Notes: generated by a model not told the origin, from the letters alone. A stretch of 18,434 nucleotides of DNA from an uncultured Acetatifactor sp. (GCA_910584235.1 CAJTZD010000065.1:1-18434); one strand, 5' to 3'. Numbered from the stretch's first letter, positions 1-6,196 are shown. Numbers and translations: made by a program.

Positions 1-319
1 CCTCCCTGTACCTGTTAGGGGATTTTTTATACATGGCTTTGAAAATATCCGTAAAAGACTGCTGGCTCTCATATCCGGCAGAAAGCGCAATTTCAAGGAT
101 TGGTCTGTCGGAAAGAACAAGCAGTTTTGCGGCTTCGGTCAACTGGCGGCGTTGTACATAATCATGGATTGTCAACCCTACCGTACCTGTGAACATTCGG
201 TGCAGATGATACTTTGAATAATGTACAGCCCCCGCAACTGTTTCCAAGTCCAGTTTTTCATGCAGGTGGATTTCGATATAGTCGATTGCCGCCATTACAT
301 TTTTAATATTCCCCGGCAT
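1..319 (-). CDS. AraC-family transcriptional regulator, 3' end cut by window edge
   Basis: The visible 106 residues begin MPGNIKNVMAAIDYIEIHLH and form an AraC/XylS DNA-binding domain. Two helix-turn-helix units are readable: LDLETVAGAVHYSKYHLHRMF near residues 22-42, and ILEIALSAGYESQQSFTDIF near residues 73-92, followed by the typical KSPNRYR. The DNA-binding part is N-terminal, so the missing C-terminal part would carry any effector domain; GyrI-like effector domains follow this layout in some relatives, but none is visible here. The ATG at 319 is supported by the site AAAGGAGG about 8 bases upstream. An 18-bp inverted repeat sits between the likely promoter and this start, suggesting autoregulation. 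Family call is firm; target genes are unknown. Confidence 0.9.
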   Translation of the reverse strand, partial: MPGNIKNVMAAIDYIEIHLHEKLDLETVAGAVHYSKYHLHRMFTGTVGLTIHDYVQRRQLTEAAKLLVLSDRPILEIALSAGYESQQSFTDIFKAMYKKSPNRYRE

Positions 320-340
320 TGCAGCTTCCTCCTTTCTTTT

Positions 341-380
341 TAGTGACAGGTTAGAAATTATGATTTCTGACCTGTCACTA
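341..380. repeat. 18-bp inverted repeat at the AraC-type gene promoter (operator candidate)
   Basis: The arm TAGTGACAGGTTAGAAAT (341-358) and its partner (363-380) are separated by 4 bases and match at 17 of 18 positions. The repeat starts immediately downstream of the minus-strand -10 box, so it covers the likely transcription start and the 5' leader. No T-run follows on either strand, so a terminator is unlikely. An operator for the AraC-type protein or another regulator is the simplest reading. Confidence 0.7.
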
Positions 381-381
381 T

Positions 382-390
382 ATTATAGCA
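382..390 (-). promoter_or_regulatory. Extended -10 promoter for the AraC-type gene
   Basis: On the minus strand the sequence reads TGCTATAAT, a perfect -10 box with an upstream TG. No good -35 is present at 17 bases, which fits an extended -10 or activator-dependent promoter. It lies directly upstream of the inverted repeat at 341-380. Confidence 0.55.
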
Positions 391-613
391 GGATATTTCA
401 TTCAGCTTTTCATATATCTTGCGGTTTTAAGGACAAGTATTTACCAGTATACAACAGACCACTCTGATAGGAAAGATTTTTAACAACTTTTTGGAAACAT
501 TGGCATTTCTTAAACTTCCCCGTATTAAGAGGCAAGAAAAACTTTTTGAAAAATTTCTATCAAATATTCGTCAAAACCGCCCTGTGTGGTGTTATAGGTA
601 TTGAGAAGAATTA
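391..613. other. Intergenic region without a recognised gene
   Basis: This AT-rich stretch shows no ORF with a ribosome site and no recognised RNA. It lies downstream of the broken sigma-like gene and may be leftover transposon DNA, but no attachment site or terminal repeat could be identified. Confidence 0.4.
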
Positions 614-841
614 TCAGAGAGTTTGGGAAACTTCCCAACAAGCAAAATCTGTCCGGCAAGCCATAGCGCGGACGGAGCTCTTATCCACGCCCTCGGGCTG
701 GGCAATCTCCCGGTAGGTCATGCCGAGGATAAAGTGAGCGTCCCCCCGGCCCTGGATCTCCGGCAGGTTGTTCAGTGCGTTTCACAGACGGCAGAACCGC
801 TCCTTGAGCTCCAGAACCTCGTCCGGGGCCTGGGCTTTTTT
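614..841 (-). pseudogene. Remnant of a sigma-70-like protein of a mobile element
   Basis: One minus-strand frame reads KAQAPDEVLELKERFCRL, an in-frame TGA (782-784), then NALNNLPEIQGRG, HFILGMTYREIAQPEGVDKS and SSVRA. This resembles region 4 of the small sigma-70-like proteins carried by clostridial conjugative transposons, where the pattern is roughly a-LNxLPE-xxRR-v-a-f-GMTyrEIA-aEGv-ssVr. There is no start codon with a ribosome site, one internal stop, an apparent lost residue after QGR, and an unrelated-looking tail (DFACWEVSQTL). It lies just downstream of a KTR pseudogene on the same strand, as expected for decayed transposon DNA. Confidence 0.6.
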
Positions 842-901
842 GACAGGTCAGGGGGCGGACAATATAGAAAGAGCCAATAATCGCATTTTCAAATCTGCGT
901 G

Positions 902-1082
902 TTATCGGCTCTGCGCCTGTATGTCTGCCTCTTTTACAACTGATGTTTTCAATTCGATTACGCTGATAAGCGTTTTTTTGCATTAAGGACAAAAGCGGAA
1001 AATTCTGAAGCACCGTATCACGGCGCATTCTTGTTCATGTCCTATTTCCACAAATCGGACATAACACCCATTCGTCACTCAA
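902..1082 (-). pseudogene. Broken cysteine-rich KTR-domain protein (conjugative transposon marker)
   Basis: Starting from a TTG at 1082, the minus strand reads LSDEWVLCPICGNRT, a stop, then TRMRRDTVLQNFPL. After a one-base shift it reads FCP, a stop, then CKKTLISVIEL and KEADIQAQSR with a terminal stop at 902-904. This matches the small KTR protein of Tn916-like elements, which has CPICGNKT near the start, a second CPxC pair after DTVLxNFPL, and an end like KEPDAxTQSR. Two stops and a frameshift show that it is dead. The minus-strand gene order with the sigma-like remnant points to an old integrated element. Confidence 0.75.
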
Positions 1083-1111
1083 ACTCAGTTACTCCATTAT
1101 TCTCTGTTGTG

Positions 1112-1126
1112 GGGACAACTTGTCCC
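1112..1126. repeat. Small palindrome GGGACAA-C-TTGTCCC
   Basis: Two perfect 7-base arms flank a single base, about 15 bases beyond the 3' end of the kinase-like gene. It resembles the GGGACA/TGTCCC element at 12249-12266. It could be a weak transcription end for the minus-strand operon, but lacks a T-run, or a REP-like element. Confidence 0.45.
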
Positions 1127-1141
1127 AAAGTAAAATTGTGA

Positions 1142-1585
1142 TTACAGGGAATTTACCCTGTTCTGGATAGAGATACAAACCTCATCCAAATCATCCCGGC
1201 CAGACACCACATGAATATCACATATCTCCGCATCGAAGCAGCCGTGCTTTCTTTCAAGCATAGTTGCGACGGGAGCAGGAAGATCGCCTCTCATGCGCTG
1301 GGCAAACCGTTCCTTAATGACATCCAAATCTGCGGTAACAAGGACTTTAAGTGCGCCGTCCGGCACCAGCGTCAGATGCTCCTTTTCGGAAATTACATAG
1401 ATAATGTGCGGGCCAGATATAGCATCCTTTAGCTTATTCTGAAAGAGTTTCTTTGCTATGGCCTCGTTTTTTGCAAGCCGCAAATAATCCTTGCCAGTAT
1501 AGACCTCTGCGCCCAGCAGAGATTTCAGCTTGTCTGCAAGGGTGGATTTTCCTGTGCAGCTTTCGCCAATAATTCCAATAACCAT
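1142..1585 (-). CDS. Small P-loop kinase-like ATPase (AAA/nucleotide kinase fold)
   Basis: The 147-residue protein opens with MVIGIIGESCTGKSTLADKL, a Walker A P-loop (GESCTGKS, residues 7-14). It is followed by an alternating alpha/beta pattern and an arginine-bearing lid-like segment (IKERFAQRMRGDLP). Size and layout fit the small nucleotide-kinase-like P-loop proteins; the substrate cannot be read from sequence. The start is well supported: AAGGAG lies 5 bases before the ATG and overlaps the stop of the ArsR-type gene, so it is the last gene of the four-gene operon, after a 9-base gap. It may phosphorylate a small molecule handled by the operon, but that is inference. Confidence 0.7.
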   Translation of the reverse strand: MVIGIIGESCTGKSTLADKLKSLLGAEVYTGKDYLRLAKNEAIAKKLFQNKLKDAISGPHIIYVISEKEHLTLVPDGALKVLVTADLDVIKERFAQRMRGDLPAPVATMLERKHGCFDAEICDIHVVSGRDDLDEVCISIQNRVNSL

Positions 1586-1594
1586 TTTTTCTCC

Positions 1595-2149
1595 TTATGG
1601 CTTAATACGCCAATAACCCCTGGCATCTCGATCCAAAAGCTGTTCGCCAACCATATCACGGCGGATTGTACAGAAATCATCATGGAAATCTGCAATAATG
1701 ATATTTACTTCCCGCTCGGTATAAATACGGTCATATTCAAATGCCTGGGCAATAACTTCCAGAACGATACGCTCTTTCTTTCGTTGGGTAGGGATAGCTT
1801 TCAGCTTGCCATATTCAAAAAATGCATCAACCACTTTTTGACGATATTCGGCGTCCCGTTGTTCCTGAACTTCAGCCTCGTCAGACTCCTCTTGCAGAAT
1901 TTCCAAAATGCTCGTCTCAAAAATATCCTTTTTGAGCGAGTACATCATATAATACTGGCTTTTATAGGACGAAACTGCACCGGCATCTGCCAGCTTTTTA
2001 AGGTGAAAAGAAACCGTGGGTGCAGTAATACCAAGTCTTTCGGCCAACCGCTCAACATACATATCTTCAATTGCGAGCGATTTCAAAATCTGCAATCGGG
2101 ACTTATCAGACAGGCACTTAAAAAGTCGAATCGCCTCAGCCTCTGTCAT
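1595..2149 (-). CDS. ArsR-type transcriptional regulator with C-terminal DUF2087
   Basis: The protein (184 aa from the ATG at 2149) begins MTEAEAIRLFKCLSDKSRLQ, the first helices of an ArsR winged helix. The recognition helix TAPTVSFHLKKLADAGAV lies near residues 42-59. There are no obvious metal-binding cysteines. The C-terminal third (GKLKAIPTQRKKERIVLEVI, then YTEREVNIIIADFHDDFCTI and RRDMV) is a DUF2087 domain. The ATG at 2149 overlaps the upstream stop as ATGA and has GGAGGG 7 bases before it; an in-frame TTG at 2164 is less likely. As the third gene of the operon it probably controls its own promoter; candidate operator half-sites lie at 3527-3549. Confidence 0.85.
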   Translation of the reverse strand: MTEAEAIRLFKCLSDKSRLQILKSLAIEDMYVERLAERLGITAPTVSFHLKKLADAGAVSSYKSQYYMMYSLKKDIFETSILEILQEESDEAEVQEQRDAEYRQKVVDAFFEYGKLKAIPTQRKKERIVLEVIAQAFEYDRIYTEREVNIIIADFHDDFCTIRRDMVGEQLLDRDARGYWRIKP

Positions 2150-2517
2150 TCTGCTCCCTCCCAAGTCTTTGCGAAATTTTCCTTGATCTCACCAATCGTA
2201 TCCAACTTGATTTGCTCAAGGCACATCTTGACCGTATCATTATGTTGTTTGGCTTTGTCGTATGCAGTCACCCAGCTTGAGGGAATTTGCTCGGTCTTCT
2301 GGACAAAGAAGCGCCGCACCGCATCGGGATCTCCTTTGCTGGTTTTAACCGCAACGGAAAGAATAGTGCGGAAAATGTCATAGACGTTTGCTTTCACCTT
2401 TTCAAAAGCGGCCTCATCTGTGCGCTCATCGTCAAGCAATTTTTTGCTGCGCTGGTTGCACATGGCGATCTGCTCCTCGAAATATCTATTCAGCTTCGGC
2501 ACTTTCTGTTCAATCAT
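2146..2517 (-). CDS. Conserved-looking 123-aa protein of unknown function
   Basis: I do not recognise this family. The product starts MIEQKVPKLNRYFEEQIAMC and is charged and mostly helical by eye. It has no signal peptide, no membrane segment and no clear metal-binding motif. It overlaps the stop of the upstream aminopeptidase gene by ATGA and overlaps the downstream ArsR-type start the same way, so all three are likely made in coupled amounts. GAGGT lies 6 bases before the ATG. Its position suggests a partner of the peptidase-like protein or the regulator, but nothing in the sequence proves this. Confidence 0.75.
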   Translation of the reverse strand: MIEQKVPKLNRYFEEQIAMCNQRSKKLLDDERTDEAAFEKVKANVYDIFRTILSVAVKTSKGDPDAVRRFFVQKTEQIPSSWVTAYDKAKQHNDTVKMCLEQIKLDTIGEIKENFAKTWEGAE

Positions 2518-3509
2518 AGGATAACCTCAATTTTTCCGCATCCAACAAAGTCAATGTGGTCAGATGCCTCATTTTCGCCGCCGAACATATTGTTTGCGCC
2601 GACGGCAATATGGAATGTTCCAGCCATTTTTTCGTCCAGTACGGTATATCCGCACAAGTCTGTAACATTAGGGTTCATTCCAAGCCCCAGCTCACAGACA
2701 ATCCGGTTTTCCTTTGGCAGCTCTGCAAAGTGCTTTGCAATTTCCGTATGGCTGCTGCCGGAAATCTCGCCATTCAAAATCTGCAATGTGACATTGCTGT
2801 ATTTCACATCATCCAGATAGAATGCCTTAAAAAACACATTGCCATTGGTCTTATTCTCAACAGGGGCAATGTAGATCTCACCGCAAGGAAGATCACCGTC
2901 GCCAGCGTCGATGTGCCACACACGACCGGTTAAGTCAAGGTACAGCATACAGTCAGCGCCCGTATGAACGGCTACCTGTTTGACTCCGGCAAATCGTTCA
3001 GTCTCACGCTTACAAGCTATATGGACCGCTTCATAGTCAATATCATAAGCCTTATTCATTCGCTGAACATAATCTTGCGGATCAAGGTTGGACTCGGCAG
3101 CATTGGCTTCTGTCGGAACACGGATTTGCGTAAACCTCCTGCACTTCATCAGCTTATAAAAGACCTGCGATATGTACCTGCGGTAAAGAGCCATCTGCTC
3201 ATCTTCAATCTGATAGCCAAGAACAATGGGCCGGTAGGCAAACACGTCCAGCACAGCATCGAATTTTGAGAACAGATCAAAATACCGATCATCAAAGCAG
3301 CTTTCCTTTGCGGACGAGAAGATTTCCTGATTGATAGAGCGGGACTGTTGCAAAAGGAGTGGTGTTGCGCCTAAGGCGGCAACGGACGCAACAAAGCTAT
3401 TTGCTATTTCTTTATCGGCATCCTCGCCCCAAAAGTGAACAAGAACAAGCTCTCCGGATGAAACGCCACTTGCTTTTACAATCTTGGATACTGTTTCGCT
3501 TTTCATCAT
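2514..3509 (-). CDS. M29-type aminopeptidase-like metalloprotein
   Basis: The 331-residue protein has the two-part layout of M29 aminopeptidases: an N-terminal Rossmann-like half (ELVLVHFWGEDADKEIANSF) and a C-terminal metal-site half. Expected metal ligands are visible in GDGDLPCGEIYIAP (Glu), CELGLGMNPN (Glu), TFHIAVG (His) and SDHIDFVG (His and Asp). The tyrosine that follows the TFHIAVG-equivalent His in Thermus-type enzymes appears to be Asn (GANNMFGG), so activity may differ. It lacks a signal peptide and should be cytoplasmic. Two ATGs are adjacent (3509 and 3506); GGAGG is 4 bases before the first and 7 before the second, so 3506 may be the true start. It is the first gene of the operon, with a good promoter upstream. 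Confidence 0.8.
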   Translation of the reverse strand: MMKSETVSKIVKASGVSSGELVLVHFWGEDADKEIANSFVASVAALGATPLLLQQSRSINQEIFSSAKESCFDDRYFDLFSKFDAVLDVFAYRPIVLGYQIEDEQMALYRRYISQVFYKLMKCRRFTQIRVPTEANAAESNLDPQDYVQRMNKAYDIDYEAVHIACKRETERFAGVKQVAVHTGADCMLYLDLTGRVWHIDAGDGDLPCGEIYIAPVENKTNGNVFFKAFYLDDVKYSNVTLQILNGEISGSSHTEIAKHFAELPKENRIVCELGLGMNPNVTDLCGYTVLDEKMAGTFHIAVGANNMFGGENEASDHIDFVGCGKIEVIL

Positions 3510-3526
3510 TTCACCTCCAATCTGCC

Positions 3527-3549
3527 AATGATTATATCATGGTATCATT
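3527..3549. promoter_or_regulatory. Candidate operator overlapping the -10 box of the aminopeptidase operon
   Basis: AATGAT (3527-3532) and ATCATT (3544-3549) form an inverted repeat, and ATGAT-TAT-ATCAT (3528-3540) forms a second, tighter one inside it. Both cover the -10 box. ArsR-type repressors bind AT-rich inverted repeats in this position, and the operon encodes one. Confidence 0.4.
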
Positions 3550-3559
3550 AAAATCGCAA
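3531..3559 (-). promoter_or_regulatory. Sigma-A promoter of the aminopeptidase operon
   Basis: Minus-strand TTGCGA (3554-3559), a 17-base spacer and TATAAT (3531-3536) form a good housekeeping promoter about 20 bases before the first gene's ribosome site. Confidence 0.75.
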
Positions 3560-3653
3560 TACTATTTCGATATTTATAAAATCAAATTAGTTGCCTATAT
3601 TTCGTTCAATTTGCCTCACCCGAAATGTAAAATAATATAGGGGTGATGTGAGA

Positions 3654-3838
3654 ATGTACCAATACGAAAACGTCTGGACTGCCGCGCCCTGGGCCAAGAA
3701 ATCAAGCGCAGACGAAAAGCCAAAGGCTGAGCGCAGGAGCACCTGGCCCAGCTTGTAGACCTCACCCCGCACTCCAGCAGAGAAACCATGAGCGACAAAA
3801 TCAAGCGTATGCCGAAAAATGAGATACGGCAGATGTAA
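3654..3838 (+). pseudogene. Broken XRE-type helix-turn-helix regulator
   Basis: An ATG at 3654 follows AGGGGTGAT and opens MYQYEN. A one-base shift then leads into LDCRALGQEIKRRRKAKG, a TGA in place of the usual Trp codon, then AQEHLAQLVDLTPHSSRETM and a stop at 3836-3838. This is recognisably the N-terminal XRE domain of the small regulators found in clostridial mobile elements (DYRALGxAIK-x-R-x-KGxTQExLAxLVxLTPRxI). The rest of the protein is missing. Together with the KTR and sigma-like remnants it flanks the intact operon with transposon debris. Confidence 0.7.
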
Positions 3839-3859
3839 AAAAGCGATAATGGAAACAGA

Positions 3860-3888
3860 CCGGGAATCAGATTTGCTCTGGCTCCCGG
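3860..3888. repeat. Hairpin-forming sequence without T-run
   Basis: CCGGGA (3860-3865) pairs with TCCCGG (3883-3888), and TCAGA pairs with TCTGG inside, leaving a 5-base loop. No T-run follows on either strand, so it is at best a weak transcription end for the broken XRE gene. Confidence 0.4.
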
Positions 3889-3950
3889 CTTGTAAAATCA
3901 GGAAGATTTACAGACGGGTTGTCAAAAACGATATTGTCCCCTGACCAAAG

Positions 3951-3995
3951 GGCCGCGCTCACTACCTCTAAATTTCATCAGTAGTGAGCGCGGCC
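3951..3995. repeat. Perfect 15-bp inverted repeat with 15-base loop
   Basis: GGCCGCGCTCACTAC (3951-3965) is the exact reverse complement of 3981-3995. It lies downstream of the minus-strand ABC-F gene and overlaps the end of the DUF3788-like remnant. There is no clear T-run, so it may be a terminator of reduced strength or an element end. Confidence 0.7.
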
Positions 3996-4112
3996 GCACA
4001 TTTTAGCGTTTCTGTCTGCGGCATCCTTTTCCCTTGTCCCTATGACCACCATCACCGTAAAATATCCCTCCCGGAGATAGATGGTGCACAGGGTCCTGCC
4101 CGCTTTTTTCAC
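3978..4112 (-). pseudogene. C-terminal remnant resembling DUF3788
   Basis: Directly after the ABC-F stop, in the same frame, the minus strand reads KKAGRTLCTIYLREGYFTVM, then VVIGTREKDAADRNAKMCG and a stop at 3978-3980. The pattern RTL-x-x-IYxREGYFTVMVVIGxxEK is like the C-terminal half of DUF3788 proteins, which are normally about three times longer. A GTG at 4112 could start it but has no convincing ribosome site, so it is more likely a fragment than a gene. Confidence 0.45.
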
Positions 4113-4115
4113 GGT

Positions 4116-5630
4116 TCAAAGAGCCCTTTCGGCAAAGTATTCCTCCGGCGTGCCCAGGTAGTTTATGGTCCTGCCGTCCTTTACCTCCAGAATCTCAGTT
4201 GCGCAGGCCCGAATGAACGCCTCGTCATGGGACACGAACACCAGAACCCCCTCATACTCCGCGAACATCTCCTCCAGGGCCTCCACCGAAGGGATGTCCA
4301 GGTAATTGGTGGGTTCGTCCAAGATCAACAGGTTGGCCCTGCCCACGAACAGCCTGGCGAAAGCCAGCTTGATCCGCTCCCCGCCGGAGAGGACGCCCGC
4401 CTTTTTGCGGATGTCCTGGGCGGACAAAAGGAGCCTGGCCAGGATTGTCCGGGCTATGCTCTCGTTCTGCACGCTGTCCTCCATCACGTTCTCCAGGACG
4501 GTCTTCTCGTAGTCTATCTGGGCCATGTTCTGGTCAAGCAGCCCGATGGCTGCCTTTGGGACTACATAGACAGAGCCCCTTTCCGGGGAGCATTCCTGTT
4601 GAATCAGTTTCAGCAGCGTAGTCTTGCCCGCGCCGTTCTCCCCCACCACCGCCACACGGCTCCGGTTTCGGATCCGGAAAGAGGCGTCCCGAAAGATCTC
4701 CCCGCCGTTTTCATAGGAGAAAGAGATTCCCTCCCCCTGGATCACCACCGCATTCTCCGGCGGATTGGTGAGCCGGAAGTCCGGGCGCATTTTGGGCAGC
4801 TCTTTGGGCTTTTCCTTTACCTCCATATGCTCTATCCGCTCCAGCACGTTTTTGGCGGAGGCTTCCATTCTCCCTGCTTTGGCATCCTTGGGATGCTTGG
4901 AGAGGAAATTGCGAAGCCCCGCCTCTCTGGGCGTCATGCCCTTGGGGAGTTTTTCGATGGACACGGCCTTTTGCTTTTTCTGACGATAGACTTTTTCCAG
5001 CCGCCTCTTCTCGCTGGTATAATTCTCGTACTCCGTCCACTGCCGCTGTACGGCCTGTTCCCTCAGCCTGGTGTAATCGTCATAGTTTCCCTCATAGCCG
5101 GTCAGCCGTCCGTCCCGAATCTCCACGATCCGGGTGCATAGGGCGTTCAGCAGCGCCCGGTCATGGCTGACGATAATCATGGTGTCCAGATCCAGGAGCT
5201 TGCGCTTCAAAAGGGCGATGCCTTTCATATCCAGGTTAGCCGTTGGCTCGTCCAGGAACACCAGGTTCTTCCCGCTGCTGAACATCCAGGCCAGCCGCAT
5301 CCTGGTATCCTCGCCGCCGCTGACCGCCTCCTGCCATACCTTGTCCTGGATCTGCATGGCTTTCATTTCCTTTCCGTCCAGCTCAAAGGGGTCTACCCCC
5401 TGGGAGAACTGCCGGAAAAAATGCATGTCGCACATGACTTTCACAGTGCCTGCGTCCGGCTCCAGTTCTCCGGCCAGCACCCGCAGCAGGGTGGTCTTGC
5501 CCGCGCCGTTGGCCCCCACCAGGCCGATGCGCTCCCCCTGGTATACTGCGAGTTTATCAATGTCCAGGACTTTCTGCTCCCCGAAGCTTACCACGATATT
5601 TTCCGCCTGTAACACTAATCTTTCACGCAT
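4116..5630 (-). CDS. ABC-F ATPase of the antibiotic-resistance (ribosome protection) type
   Basis: This 504-residue protein has two ATPase domains and no membrane segments. Domain 1 has Walker A GANGAGKT (about 39-46), SGGED (about 104) and FLDEPTANLD (about 125). Domain 2 has GENGAGKT (about 330), LSGGERIKLA (about 414) and LLILDEPTNYLD (about 434). A long charged linker of roughly 90-100 residues separates them (YENYTSEKRRLEKVYRQKK to about EKPKELPKMRPDF), as in Vga/Lsa/CplR-type proteins that dislodge drugs such as lincosamides and pleuromutilins from the ribosome. The start at 5630 (MRERLVLQ) has GGAGGG upstream; an in-frame ATG at 5651 precedes that ribosome site and is unlikely. The long leader with an upstream ORF and two terminator-like hairpins supports drug-inducible expression. 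Exact drug range cannot be read. Confidence 0.9.
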   Translation of the reverse strand: MRERLVLQAENIVVSFGEQKVLDIDKLAVYQGERIGLVGANGAGKTTLLRVLAGELEPDAGTVKVMCDMHFFRQFSQGVDPFELDGKEMKAMQIQDKVWQEAVSGGEDTRMRLAWMFSSGKNLVFLDEPTANLDMKGIALLKRKLLDLDTMIIVSHDRALLNALCTRIVEIRDGRLTGYEGNYDDYTRLREQAVQRQWTEYENYTSEKRRLEKVYRQKKQKAVSIEKLPKGMTPREAGLRNFLSKHPKDAKAGRMEASAKNVLERIEHMEVKEKPKELPKMRPDFRLTNPPENAVVIQGEGISFSYENGGEIFRDASFRIRNRSRVAVVGENGAGKTTLLKLIQQECSPERGSVYVVPKAAIGLLDQNMAQIDYEKTVLENVMEDSVQNESIARTILARLLLSAQDIRKKAGVLSGGERIKLAFARLFVGRANLLILDEPTNYLDIPSVEALEEMFAEYEGVLVFVSHDEAFIRACATEILEVKDGRTINYLGTPEEYFAERAL

Positions 5631-5662
5631 AAAAAAATCCCTCCTGTCCATTCAGAGGGATT
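5631..5662 (-). terminator. Terminator-like hairpin overlapping the ABC-F ribosome site
   Basis: In the minus-strand transcript AATCCCTC (5662-5655) pairs with GAGGGATT (5643-5636) across an 11-base loop and is followed directly by more T residues, seven Ts in all, ending at the start codon. The 3' arm contains the ribosome site GGAGGG. The same hairpin could therefore stop transcription and hide the ribosome site. Confidence 0.7.
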
Positions 5663-5867
5663 ATCCGAATCTTTTGCCACCTGTCTCGCACTACAGTCCA
5701 CAGCAGACAGCAAACCGGCTTTCACAACATCCGCATAGCCAATTCTATCGCTTTTTTGTCCGCCCCGCAGCCCTCCTGGCTCCGTACCTGCAGCATACAG
5801 GACAGCCCCGCAAAACAAAAGCCATCCTGAAAACATGATCCACATAGTTCCGGCCGTAAGCAAAATG

Positions 5868-5891
5868 ATAAAGAACCATTCGGTTCTTTAT
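5868..5891 (-). promoter_or_regulatory. Perfect 10-bp hairpin in the ABC-F leader
   Basis: The minus-strand leader has ATAAAGAACC (5891-5882), a GAAT loop and GGTTCTTTAT (5877-5868), followed by the T-rich CATTTTG. It lies between the upstream attenuator and the gene and may be a second terminator or an alternative fold. Confidence 0.6.
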
Positions 5892-5917
5892 TCCCGATAA
5901 TCCCCGAATTTCAGCAT

Positions 5918-5941
5918 CAAAAGAAAGAGGCTGCCCTCTTC
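5918..5941 (-). terminator. Attenuator hairpin downstream of the ABC-F upstream ORF
   Basis: The minus strand reads AAGAGG, GCAG loop, CCTCTT, then TCTTTTG. The stem begins about 30 bases after the MIIIIR stop codon. The stem is short but is followed by a T-rich tail, as in ribosome-controlled attenuators of other ABC-F genes. Confidence 0.6.
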
Positions 5942-5970
5942 TTTCCATTTTCCGTTGCCTGATAAAGAAA

Positions 5971-5991
5971 CTACCGAATAATAATAATCAT
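5971..5991 (-). CDS. Six-codon upstream ORF (MIIIIR) in the ABC-F leader
   Basis: An ATG, four ATT codons, CGG and TAG encode MIIIIR. TAGGA lies 8 bases before the ATG. The ORF starts about 30 bases after the predicted transcription start and is followed by an attenuator hairpin. Related ABC-F genes such as Listeria lmo0919 are known to be controlled by translation of a short upstream ORF; by analogy, drug-stalled ribosomes here would change folding of the downstream leader. Function is inferred from layout. Confidence 0.6.
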   Translation of the reverse strand: MIIIIR

Positions 5992-6029
5992 TCCTTACGT
6001 CCTATCTGTTATTTTTTATTGCTAACCAC

Positions 6030-6058
6030 AGTATAAACCACATTCCACGCCCTGTCAA
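6030..6058 (-). promoter_or_regulatory. Strong sigma-A promoter for the ABC-F leader
   Basis: Minus-strand TTGACA (6053-6058), a 17-base spacer and TATACT (6030-6035). Transcription would begin near 6022, giving a leader of roughly 390 bases before the ABC-F start. Confidence 0.85.
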
Positions 6059-6072
6059 ATACATTTTCTGCC

Positions 6073-6087
6073 GGGGCAGTCTGCCCC
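6073..6087. repeat. Palindrome GGGGCAG-T-CTGCCCC
   Basis: Perfect 7-base arms flank one base, between the end of the ABC exporter gene and the ABC-F promoter. It may contribute to ending exporter transcription, but no T-run follows on the minus strand. Confidence 0.4.
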
Positions 6088-6196
6088 CTTAGAACCATAC
6101 TTTCAAGCATGCTGCTTCAGCGGCCCAAAATACAAATAAATTGGTGCGAGCCCGGAAGTTCTTGAACGGCATCTTTGGGCGCCCTGGAACTTCTTC

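Noticed and set aside
681..1028. 115-codon minus-strand frame across the KTR and sigma-like remnants
   Set aside because: It stitches together parts of two decayed genes in shifted frames; only short pieces match the KTR pattern.
3860..3888. Strong transcription terminator after the broken XRE gene
   Set aside because: The hairpin is real but lacks a T-run, so it is listed only as a repeat.
3984..5141. Long plus-strand open frame (385 codons) opposite the ABC-F gene
   Set aside because: It is the mirror of a clear ABC-F gene, has no ribosome site, and its product shows no domain pattern; GC-rich third positions keep the frame open.
5615..5863. 82-codon minus-strand frame running through the ABC-F leader into the start of the gene
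   Set aside because: TTG start without ribosome site, overlaps the terminator-like hairpin and the ABC-F start; leader structure is the better explanation, although a short hydrophobic stretch (MWIMFSGWLLFCGAVLYAAG) is visible.
5745..5948. 67-codon frame beginning inside the first ABC-F leader hairpin
   Set aside because: Weak start context, low-complexity basic product and no family signal; kept only as a possible second upstream ORF.
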